The position numbers were made by a program, and so were the translations under genes. A stretch of 64,000 nucleotides of DNA from Acanthosepion esculentum. Lineage: Eukaryota; Mollusca; Cephalopoda; Sepiida; Sepiidae. The DNA is taken from positions 6,359,501-6,423,500 of the forward strand of contig CAXIWW010000817.1 of NCBI GenBank assembly GCA_964036315.1. The letters run 5' to 3'. This document shows, one piece after another, positions 28,001 through 37,769 of the stretch (position 1 is the first letter of the stretch; each line of letters starts with the position of its first letter). The notes under the pieces are model-generated. The model worked only from the letters and a program-made list of their open reading frames with translations. It was not told where the DNA came from and searched no databases.

Positions 28001-28101
28001 GGAGACAGTCCCAGAAAGTCCGACGCAGACGACACCCAGTCCCAGAAAGTCCCACGCAGACGGCCCCCACCCAGGAGACAGTCACAGTAAGTCCCACGCA
28101 G
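22021..28101 (+). repeat. Family A zone A3, partial and rearranged higher-order copies
   Basis: A third copy begins at 22,021, 2,593 bp after copy 2, and follows it to about 22,850. The order then breaks: cccaacagtcgacacc occurs at 22,868 and again only 146 bp later at 23,014. It recurs at 23,914, 25,530, 27,118 and 27,744, giving spacings of 900, 1,616, 1,588 and 626 bp. These are partial copies of the same higher-order unit. In the last 600 bp the pattern simplifies, and a short segment with cacaaactcccacgcagac repeats near 27,545, 27,865 and 27,930. The array ends at a strand flip at 28,101/28,102. Confidence 0.85.
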
Positions 28102-30027
28102 TCTGCTTAGGACTTTCTTGGACTGTCTCCTGGGTGGGGATCGTCTGCGTGGGACTTTCTCGGACTGGGGGTCGTCTGCGTGGGACTTGCTGGGACTGGG
28201 GTTCGTCTGCGGGAGACTTTCAGGGACTGTTTTCTGTCTGGGGGGTCGTCTGCGTGGGACTTTCTGGGACTGTCTCCTGGTTGGGGTGTCGTCTGCGTGG
28301 GACTTGCTGGGACTGGGGTTCGTCTGCGGGAGACTTTCTGGGACTGTCTCCTGGTTGGGGTGTCGTCTGCGTGGCACTTGCTGGGACTGGGGTTCGTCTG
28401 CGGGAGGCTTTCTGGGACTGTCTTCTGTCTGGGGGGTCTTCTGCATGGGACTTCCTGGGACTGGGGGTCGTCTGCGTGGGACTTTCTAGGACTGTGGGTC
28501 GTATGCGTGGGTATTTCTGGGACCCTCTCCTGGGTGGCGGGTCGTCTGCGTGGGATATTCTGGGACAGTCTCCTGCGTGGGGATCGTCTCCGTGGGTTTT
28601 CCTGGGACTGGGGGTCGTCTGCGTGGGACTTTCTGGGACTGGGGGTCGTCTGCGTGGGACTTTCTGGGACTGGGGGTCGTCTGCGTGGGACTTTCTGGGA
28701 CTGTCTCTTGGTTGGGGTGTCGTCTGAGTGGGACTTGCTGGGACTGGGGTTCGTCTGCGTGGGACTTTCAGGGACTGTCTTCTGTCTGGGGGGTCGTCTG
28801 CGTGGCACTTTCTGGGACTAGGGGTTCGTCTGCGTGGGACTTTCTGGGACTATCTTCTGGGTGGGGGCTCGTCTGCGTGGGACTTTCTGGGATTGTCTCC
28901 TGGGTGGGGGGTCCTCTGCGTGGGATATCTTGGACTGTCTCCTGGGTGGGGTGTCGTCTGCATGGGACTTTCTGGGACTGGGGGTCGTCTGCGTGGGACT
29001 TTCTGGGACTGTCTCCTGGTTGGGGGGTCGTCTGCGTGGGACTTGCTGGGACTGGGGTTCGTCTGCGTGGGACTTTATGGGACTGTCTTCTGGGTGGGGG
29101 CTCGTCTGCGTGGGACTTTCTGGGATTGTCTCCTGGGTGGGGGGTCGTCTGCGTGGGATATCTAGGACTGTCTCCTGGGTGGGGTGTCGTCTGAATGGGA
29201 CTTTCTGGGACTGGGGGTCGTCTGCGTGGGTCTTTCTTGGACAGTTTCCTGAGTGCGGTGTCGTCTGCATGGGACTTTGTGGGACTGGGGGTCGTCTGCG
29301 TGGGACTTTCTGGGACTGGGGCTCGTCTGCGTGGGACCTTCTGGGACTGGGTGTCGTCTGCGTGGGACTTTCTGGGACTGTCTCCTGGTTGGGGTGTCGT
29401 CTGCGTGGGACTTGCTGGGACTGGGGTTCGTCTGCGGGAGACTTTCTGGGACTGTCTTCTGTCTGGGGGGTCGTCTGCGTGGGACTTTCTGGGACTGTCT
29501 CCTTGGTGGGGGTCTTCTGCATGGGACTTCCTGGGACTGGGGGTCGTCTGCGTGGGACTTTCTAGGACTGTGGTTCGTATGCGTGGGTATTTCTGGGACC
29601 CTCTCCTGGGTGGCGTGTCGTCTGCGTGGGATATTCTGGGACAGTCTCCTGCGTGGGGATCGTCTCCGTGGGTTTTCCTGGGACTGGGTGTCGTCTGCGT
29701 TGGATTTCTGGGACTGGGTGTCGTCTGCGTGGTACTTTCTGGGACTGTCTCCTGGTTGGGGTGTCGTCTGCGTGGGACTTGCTGGGACTGGGGTTCGTCT
29801 GCGGGAGACTTTCAGGGACTGTTTTCTGTCTGGGGGGTCGTCTGCGTGGGACTTTCTGGGACTAGGGGTTCGCCTGCGTGGGACTTTCTGGGACTCTCTT
29901 CTGGGTGGGGGCTCGTCTGCGTGGGACTTTCTGGGATTGTCTCCTGGGTGGGGGGTCGTCTGCGTGGGATATCTAGGACTGTCCCCTGGGTGGGAGTCGT
30001 CTGCATGGGACTTTCTGGGACTGGGGA

Positions 30028-31408
30028 TCGTCTGCGTGGGTCTTTCTGGGACAGTCTCCTGAGTGCGGTGTCGTCTGCATGGGACTTTGTGGGACTGGGG
30101 GTCGTCTGCGTGGGACTTTCTAGGACTGTGGGTCGTATGCGTGGGTATTTCTGGGACCCTATCCTGGGTGGCGGGTCGTCTGCGTGGGATATTCTGGGAC
30201 AGTCTCCTGCGTGGGGATCGTCTCCGTGGGTTTTCCTGGGACTGGGGGTCGTCTGCGTGGGACTTTCTGGGACTGGGGGTCGTCTGCGTGGGACTTTCTG
30301 GGACTGGGGGTCGTCTGCGTGGGACTTTCTGGGACTGTCTCCTGGTTGGGGTGTCGTCTGCGTGGGACTTGCTGGGACTGGGGTTCGTCTGCGTGGGACT
30401 TTCAGGGACTGTCTTCTGTCTGGGGGGTCGTCTGCGTGGCACTTTCTGGGACTAGGGGTTCGTCTGCGTGGGACTTTCTGGGACTATCTTCTGGGTGGGG
30501 GCTCGTCTGCGTGGGACTTTCTGGGATTGTCTCCTGGGTGGGGGGTCCTCTGCGTGGGATATCTTTGACTGTCTCCTGGGTGGGGTGTCGTCTGCATGGA
30601 ACTTTCTGGGACTGGGGGTCGTCTGCGTGGGTCTTTCTGGGACAGTCTCCTGAGTGGGGGTCGTCTGCGTGGGACTTTCTGGGACTGTCTCCTGGGTGGG
30701 GGTTCGTGTGCGTGTGACTTTCTGGGACTGGGGTTCGTCTGCGTGGGACTTTCTGGGTCTGTCTCCTGGGTATTGGGTCGTCAGCGTGGGACTTTCTGGG
30801 ACTGGGGGTCGTCTGCGTGGGACTTTCTGGGACTGTGGGTCGTCTGCGTGGGATTTTCTGGGACCCTCTCCTGGGTGGAGGGTCGTCTGCGTGGGACTTT
30901 CTGGGACAGTCTCCTGGGTGGGGATCGTCTGCGTGGGTTTTTCTGGGACTGGGGTTCGTCTTCGTGTGACTTTCTGGGTCTGTCTCCTTGGTAGGGTGTC
31001 GTCTGCGTGGGACTTTCTGGGACTGGGGGTCGTCTGCGTGGGACTTTCTGTGACTGTCTCCTGAGTGGGGGGTCGTCTTCGTGGGATATCTCGGACTGTC
31101 TCCTTGGTGGGGGGTCCTGTGCATGGGACTTTCTGGGACTCCGGATCGTCAGCGTGGGACTTTCTGCGACTGTCTCCTGGGTGGGGGTTCGTCTGCGAGG
31201 GACTTTCTAGGACTGTCTCCTGGGTGGGGTGTCGTCTGCGTGGGATTTTCTGGGACTGGGGTTCGTCTGCGTGGGTCTTTCTGGGTCTGTCTACTGGGTT
31301 GGGGTTGTCTGCGTGGGACTTTCTGTGACTGGGGTCGTCTGCGTGGGTCTTTCTGGGACTGTCTACTGGGTGGGGGGTCGTCTGCGTGGGACTTTCTGGG
31401 ACTGGGGG
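30028..31408 (-). repeat. 1.38-kb recent tandem duplication, copy 1
   Basis: The sequence here recurs immediately downstream with an offset of 1,381 bp up to about 30,700 and 1,382 bp after it. Reading both copies side by side I found one difference: five G in copy 1 against six G in copy 2 just before ttcgtgtgcg (near 30,700 and 32,082). Such identity in an array whose neighbouring units differ at many bases shows that the duplication is recent, or that this stretch was copied in assembly. Confidence 0.88.
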
Positions 31409-32802
31409 TCGTCTGCGTGGGTCTTTCTGGGACAGTCTCCTGAGTGCGGTGTCGTCTGCATGGGACTTTGTGGGACTGGGGGTCGTCTGCGTGGGACTTT
31501 CTAGGACTGTGGGTCGTATGCGTGGGTATTTCTGGGACCCTATCCTGGGTGGCGGGTCGTCTGCGTGGGATATTCTGGGACAGTCTCCTGCGTGGGGATC
31601 GTCTCCGTGGGTTTTCCTGGGACTGGGGGTCGTCTGCGTGGGACTTTCTGGGACTGGGGGTCGTCTGCGTGGGACTTTCTGGGACTGGGGGTCGTCTGCG
31701 TGGGACTTTCTGGGACTGTCTCCTGGTTGGGGTGTCGTCTGCGTGGGACTTGCTGGGACTGGGGTTCGTCTGCGTGGGACTTTCAGGGACTGTCTTCTGT
31801 CTGGGGGGTCGTCTGCGTGGCACTTTCTGGGACTAGGGGTTCGTCTGCGTGGGACTTTCTGGGACTATCTTCTGGGTGGGGGCTCGTCTGCGTGGGACTT
31901 TCTGGGATTGTCTCCTGGGTGGGGGGTCCTCTGCGTGGGATATCTTTGACTGTCTCCTGGGTGGGGTGTCGTCTGCATGGAACTTTCTGGGACTGGGGGT
32001 CGTCTGCGTGGGTCTTTCTGGGACAGTCTCCTGAGTGGGGGTCGTCTGCGTGGGACTTTCTGGGACTGTCTCCTGGGTGGGGGGTTCGTGTGCGTGTGAC
32101 TTTCTGGGACTGGGGTTCGTCTGCGTGGGACTTTCTGGGTCTGTCTCCTGGGTATTGGGTCGTCAGCGTGGGACTTTCTGGGACTGGGGGTCGTCTGCGT
32201 GGGACTTTCTGGGACTGTGGGTCGTCTGCGTGGGATTTTCTGGGACCCTCTCCTGGGTGGAGGGTCGTCTGCGTGGGACTTTCTGGGACAGTCTCCTGGG
32301 TGGGGATCGTCTGCGTGGGTTTTTCTGGGACTGGGGTTCGTCTTCGTGTGACTTTCTGGGTCTGTCTCCTTGGTAGGGTGTCGTCTGCGTGGGACTTTCT
32401 GGGACTGGGGGTCGTCTGCGTGGGACTTTCTGTGACTGTCTCCTGAGTGGGGGGTCGTCTTCGTGGGATATCTCGGACTGTCTCCTTGGTGGGGGGTCCT
32501 GTGCATGGGACTTTCTGGGACTCCGGATCGTCAGCGTGGGACTTTCTGCGACTGTCTCCTGGGTGGGGGTTCGTCTGCGAGGGACTTTCTAGGACTGTCT
32601 CCTGGGTGGGGTGTCGTCTGCGTGGGATTTTCTGGGACTGGGGTTCGTCTGCGTGGGTCTTTCTGGGTCTGTCTACTGGGTTGGGGTTGTCTGCGTGGGA
32701 CTTTCTGTGACTGGGGTCGTCTGCGTGGGTCTTTCTGGGACTGTCTACTGGGTGGGGGGTCGTCTGCGTGGGACTTTCTGGGACTGGGGGTCGTCTGCGT
32801 GG
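31409..32802 (-). repeat. 1.38-kb recent tandem duplication, copy 2
   Basis: This is the second copy of 30,028-31,408. The match ends near 32,802, where copy 2 continues with gactttctgggactgcgggc while copy 1 continues with gtctttctgggacag. It holds a mixture of 31-bp and 43-bp units, including two gatatc variants. Confidence 0.88.
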
Positions 32803-33679
32803 GACTTTCTGGGACTGCGGGCCGTCTGCGTGGGACTTTCTGGGAGTGGGGGTCTCCTGGGTGGGTGGTCGTCTGTTTGGGACTTTCTGAGAACTGTCTC
32901 CTGGGTGGTGTGTCGTCTGCGTGGGACTTTCTGGGACTGATGGTCGTGTGTTTGGGACTTTCTGGGACTGTTTCCTGGGTGGGGTGTCGTCTGCGTGGGA
33001 CTTTCTGGAACTGTCTCCTGGGTGGGTGTCGTCTGCATGGGACTTTCTGGGACTGGGGGTCTTCTGCGTGGGACTTTTTGGGACTGGGGTCGTCTGCGTG
33101 GGACTTTCTGGGACTGTCTCCTGGGTGGGGTGTCGTCTGCGTGGGACTTTCTTGGAGTGTGGGTCGTCTGCGTGGGACTTTCTGGGTCTGTCTCCTGGGT
33201 GGGGTGTCGTCTGCGTGGGACTTTCTGGGACTAGGGTTCGTCTGCGTGCGACTTTCTGGTACTGCGTGTCGTCTGTGTGGGACTTTCTGGGACTGTGGGT
33301 CGTCTGCGTGGGACTTTCTGTGACTGTCTCCAGGGTGGGGTGTCTTCTGCGTGGAACTTTCTGGGACTGGGGGTCGTCTGCGTGGGACTTTCTGGGTCTG
33401 TCTCCTGGGTGAGGTGTCATCTGCGTGGGACTTTCTGGGTCTGTCTCCTGGGTGGGAGGTCGTCTGCGTGGGACTTTCTGGGACGGGGGGTCGTCTGCGT
33501 TGGACTTTCTGGGACTGTCTCCTGTGTGGGAGGGTCGTCTGCGTGGGATATATGGGACTGTCTCCTGGGTGGGGGGTCGTCTGCGTGGGACTTTCCTGGA
33601 CTGGGGGTCGTCTGCGTGGTACTTTCTGTGACTGGGGGTCGTCTGCGTGGGTCTTTCTGGGACTGTCTTCTGTGTGGGG

Positions 33680-36600
33680 TTTCACACAAGAGCCAAGCGT
33701 ATTCGGCTTGTAGCAGGGTGAGATTGCTTGTAAGGCAGTTTTGAAAAAAAGAGACAGGAGATGTCGTTTTGTAGCAGCCTGAGATTGCTTTGAAGGCAGT
33801 TTTCACAAAAGAGCCAAGAGACGTCGGCTCGTAGACGCCTGGGATTGCTTGTAATCAATTTGCACAAAAGAGCCCGAAGAATTCGGCTTGCAGGAGCCTG
33901 AGATTGCTTGTAAAGCAGTTTTCACAAAAGAGACAGAAGATGTCGATTTGTAGCGGCATGAGATTGCTTGCAAGGCAGTTCTCACAAAAGAGACAGGCGT
34001 ATTCGGCTTGTAGCGGCCTGAGATTGCTTGTAAGGCAGTTGTCACAAAAGAGACAGGAGAATTCGGCTTTTAGCAGCCTGAGATTTCTTGTAAGGCAGTT
34101 GCCACAAAAGAGCCAGGAGAAATCGGCTCGTCGCCGCCTGGGATTGATTGTAAGGCAATTCGCACAAAAAGCCAGGAGAATTCATAATGCTGCAGCCTGA
34201 GAATGCTTGTAAGGCAGATGCCACGGATGAGCCAGGGTAAATCGGTTCATAGCAACCTGGGATTGCTTGTAAGGCAATTATAACAAAAAGTCAGGAGAAT
34301 TGGACTAGCGGCAGCTTGAGTTTGCTTGTAAGGCAGTTGTCACAAAAGAGCCAGGATATGTCGATTTATAGTGGCCTGAGATTCCTTGTAAAGCAGTTTC
34401 ACAAGAGAGCCAGGCGTATTCGGCTTGTAGCAGGCTGAGATTGCTTGTAAGTCCGTTTTCAAAAAAAGAGACTGTAGATGTCGTTTTGTAGCAGCGTGAG
34501 ATTGCTTGTAAGGCAGTTGCCACAAATGAGCCAGGAGAATTGGGTTTGCTGCAGCCTGAGATTGCTTGTAAGGCCGTTATCACAATAGAGCCAGGAGAAT
34601 TCGGCTTGTAGCAGCCTGAGATGCTTGCAAGGCAGTTCCCACAAAAGAGCCAGAAGAAATCGGCACGTAGCCGCCTGGGATTGCTTTAAGGCAATTGGCA
34701 CAAAAAGTCAGGAGAATTGTGCTGGCGTCAGCCTGAGATTGCTTGCAAGACTGTTTTCACAAAAGAGACAGGAGATGTCGATTTGTAGCGGCCTGAGATT
34801 TCTTGTAAGGCAGTTTCACAATAGAGCCAAGAGAAGTTTGCTCGTAGCAGCCTGACATTGCTTGTAAAACAGTTGTCACAAAAGCGCCAGGAGAATTTGG
34901 CTTTTAGCAGCCTGAGATTTCTTGTAAGGCTGTTGCCACAAAAAAGCCAGGAGAAATCGGCTCGTAGACGCCTGGGATTGCTTGTAAGGTAATTCGCACA
35001 AAAAGCCAGGAGAATTCATATTGCTGAGAATGCTTGTAAGGCAGATGCCAGAAATGAGCCAGGGGAAATCGGTTCCTAGCAGCCTGGGAATGCTTGTAAG
35101 ACAATTATAACAAAAAGTCAGGAGAATTGGACTAGCGGCAGCCTGAGATTGCTTGTAAGGCAGTTGTCACAATAGAGCCAGGAGAATTCGTCTTGTAGCA
35201 TACTGAGATTGCTTGTAAGGCAGTTACCACAAAAGAACCAGGAGAAATCGGCACGTAGCCGCCTGGGATTGCTTTTAAGGCAATTGGCACAAAAATCAGG
35301 AGAATTGTGCTGGCGGCAGCCTGAGATTTCTTGTAAGGCAGTTGTCACGAAAGAGCCAGGAGATCGATTTGTTGCAGCCGTAGATTGCTTGTAAGGCATT
35401 TGTCATAGAAGTTCCAGGCGTAGTCGGCTCGTAGCAGCCTGAGATTGCTTGGAAGTTGGCACAAAAGAGGCAGGAGAAATCGGCTTGTAGCAGCCTGAGA
35501 TCCTTTGTAAGACAGTTTTCACAAATAGCCCGGAGAAGTCGGCCGATAGCAGCGGGAGATTGCTTGTAAGGGAGTTGTCAAAAAAGAGTCAGCAGGTGTA
35601 AGTTTGTAGAAGCCTGAGATTGCGTGTAAAGTAATTTTCACAAAAAGCCAGGGGAAACCGGCTCGTAGCTGCGTGGAATTGCTTGTAATGAAATTGGCAC
35701 AAAAATCCAAGAGAATTGGGCTTGCTGCTGTGATTGCATGTAAGGCAGTTGCTACAAAAGGGCCAGGCGTATTCGGCTTGTAGAAGCCTGAGATTGCTTG
35801 TAAGGCAGTTGCCACAAAAGAGCCAGAAGAAACCAGCCCGTAGCAGCCTGGGATGACTTGTAAGTCAATTGGCAAAAAAGCCAGTAGAATTAGGCTTGCT
35901 GCACCCTGAGATTGCTTGTAAGGCCAGGCGTAGACGGCTTGTAGCAGTCTGAGATTGTTTTTAAGGCATTTGTCACAAAAAAAGGAGATGACGGCTCTTA
36001 GAAGCCTGAGATTGCTTTTAATCAGTTGTCACAAAAGAGCCAGGAGAATTCGGCTTGTAGCAGCCTCAGATTGCTTGTAAGGCAGTTGCCACAAAAGAGC
36101 CAGGAGAAATCCGCTAGTAGCAGCCTGGGATGGCTTGTAAGGCAATTGGCACAAAAGAGCCAGGAGATCGGCTCGTAGCAGCCTGAGATTGCTTGTAAGG
36201 CAGTTGTCAGAATAGAGGCAGGCTTGTAGCAACCTGAGATCCTTTCTAAGACAGTTTTCACAAATTGCCTGAATAAGTCGGCCCATAACAGCCTCAGATT
36301 GCTTGTAAGGCAGTTTTCACAGAAGAGCCAGCAGGTGTAAGCTTGTATTAGCCTGAGATTGTTGTAAGGCAGTTTTCACAAAAGAGCCAGGATATGTCGT
36401 TTTGTAGCAGCCTGAGACTGCTTGTAAGGCAGTTGCCACAAAAGAGCAAGGCGTATTCGGCTTGTAGCAGCCTGAGATTTCATGTAAGGCAGTTTTCACA
36501 AAAGTCTTAAGAGAAATCGTATCGTAGCAGCCTGACATTGCTTGTAAGGCTGTTGTCACAAAAGAGCCAGTAGAATTCGTCTTGTAGCAGCCTGAGATTG

Positions 36601-37382
36601 CTTGTAAGGCAGTCGCCACAAAAGAACCTTGAGAAATCGGCTCGTAGCAGCCTGGGATTTCTTGTAAGGCAATTGGCAAAAAAGCCAGGAACATTGGGCT
36701 TGCTGCAGCCTGAGATTGCTTGTAAGGCAGTTGTCACGAAAGAGCCAGGAGACCGATTTTTTAGCAGCTTAAGATTGCTTGTAATGCAGTTGTCTTAAAA
36801 GTGCCAGCAGGTGTAGGCTTGTAGAAGAATGAGATTGCTTGTAAGACAGGTATGTCACAAAAGAGCCAGGCGTATTCGACTTTTAGCAGCGTGAGATTGC
36901 TTGTAAGGCTGTTTTCACAAATGAGCCAGGAGAATTCGGCTCGTAGCAGCCTGGGATTGCTTGTAAGGCAATTGTCACAAAAGGCCAGGAGAATTGGGCT
37001 TGCTGCATCCTGAGATTCTTTGTAAGGCAGTTGTCACAAAAAGCAAGGAGAAATGGGCTCGTAGCAGCGTGGGATTTCTTGTAAGGCAATTGGCACAAAA
37101 AGCCAGAAGAATTGGCTTGCTGCAGCCTGAGATTGATTGTAAGGCAGTTGTCACAAAAGAGTCAAGAGATGTCGATTTTTAGCAACATGAGATTGCTTGT
37201 AAGTCAGTGGTCACAAAAGAGACAGGCGTAGTCAGCTTGTAGCAGCCTGAGATTGATTTTGCGCAGTTTTCACAGAAAAGCCAGCAGGTGTGGGCTTGTA
37301 TCAGCCTGAGATTGCTTGTAAGGGTGTTTTCACAAAAGAGCCAGGATATGCCGTTTTGTAGCAGCCTGAGATTGCTTGTAAG
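33680..37382 (+). repeat. Family B satellite (+), 60-bp unit
   Basis: This is a tandem array of about 60-bp monomers. Each contains gattgcttgtaaggcag, then a variable word such as ttgtcacaaaagagcc, then gaattcggcttgtagcagcc or a close variant. Several monomer types alternate, recognised by words such as gatgtcgttttgtag, gcgtattcggcttg, gaaatcggctcgtag and cacaaaaagtcaggag. A recurrent trio (aattcata-ttgctgcag, then gcagatgcca, then ggactagcggcag) occurs at 34,171-34,320 and 35,005-35,150, about 830 bp apart, which suggests a higher-order repeat of about 14 monomers. The array starts directly against family A (gtggggtttcacacaagag) and ends at family C. It holds no gene. Sixty is divisible by three and the monomer has few stops, which explains its open frames. 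Confidence 0.93.
35340..37382 (+). repeat. Left arm of a large inverted duplication (family B part)
   Basis: The succession of monomer variants here is found in reverse complement at 53,122-55,230. Paired coordinates sum to a near-constant value: gtcacgaa at 36,733 pairs with 53,654 (sum 90,387), 36,694 with 53,693 (90,387) and 36,261 with 54,127 (90,388). Further out the sum grows by roughly three monomers (35,519 with 55,049, sum 90,568). The left arm has about 187 bp next to family C (37,196-37,382), about three monomers, that the right arm lacks. Adjacent monomers within either array differ from one another much more than these paired monomers do, so this is homology of a block and not only of the family. 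Confidence 0.82.
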
Positions 37383-37575
37383 GGATTTTTCATTTGGTCA
37401 GATAGTAAAAAGTACAGCTTTCACCATATGCGCGGTATGCCGTCTGACAAATTACAGCGTCCGAATTCCAGTGTGCACAATAAGACTGCATTTGTATATT
37501 TGCCTTTTATAGAATCCGCAAAATATTGGTGTCCAATTGTCGGGAATTTCTTGCCTTATCCATAATTACAAAAGT
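37383..37575 (+). repeat. Family C, short + piece (left half of a palindrome)
   Basis: This is about half of a 395-bp family C unit, starting with catttggtcagatagtaaaa and ending in ccataattacaaaagt. Family B joins it at ttgtaagggattttt, where agg or ggg is shared by B (gtaaggcag) and C (tacagggat). It flips to the opposite strand at about 37,575. Confidence 0.85.
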
Positions 37576-37769
37576 TTTTTCGTAATTATGGATAAGGCCA
37601 GAAATTCCCGACAATTGCACACCAATATTTTGTGGATTTGATAAAATGGAAAAATTAGAAATGCAGTCTTATTGTGCACACTGGAATTCGGATGCTGTAA
37701 ATTGTCAGACGACATACCGGGCATATGGTGAAAGCTGTACTTTTTACAATCTGACCAAATGAAAAATCC
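37383..37769. repeat. Imperfect palindrome, about 188-bp arms with 12-bp loop
   Basis: The left arm (37,383-37,569) ends in gccttatccataattac. The right arm begins at 37,582 with gtaattatggataaggc and runs to gaaaaatccc at 37,761-37,770. The 12 bases between them (37,570-37,581) form the loop. The arms are made of the same half unit of family C in opposite orientations and differ at scattered bases and small indels. On single-stranded DNA this would fold into a long hairpin. It marks the point where the C array changes strand. Confidence 0.87.

Larger units (their letters stand above)
28102..33679 (-). repeat. Family A satellite, inverted block
   Basis: The repeat is the same as at 1-28,101, but the G-rich strand now lies on +, with cores such as ggtcgtctgcgtgggac. 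The first 80 or so bases are the exact reverse complement of a motif typical of zone A3 (compare 19,570-19,634). After about 28,180 the variants are those of zone A1 instead: gggacttgctgggac units and gatatc-containing units near 29,157, 29,970, 30,560, 31,085, 31,940 and 32,465. The A2/A3 marker aaaaaggccccttcagacga was not seen on either strand here. The block ends near 33,680, where family B begins directly. Confidence 0.92.

Noticed and set aside
1..28101. Telomeric or telomere-associated simple repeat because of the strand-biased G/C content
   Set aside because: No short telomere-type unit such as a TTAGGG-like hexamer is repeated; the unit is 31/43 bp.
1..33679. Resemblance of the translated + strand to Pro/Arg/Ser-rich structural proteins
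   Set aside because: The composition follows directly from the C-rich repeat. The same peptide arises in all three frames, so no frame is preferred as a real coding frame would be.
33680..37382. A CRISPR array (regular 60-bp spacing)
   Set aside because: There are no unique spacers between constant repeats. The whole 60-bp unit is repeated and drifts, which is a tandem satellite. The same holds for the 73-bp family D.
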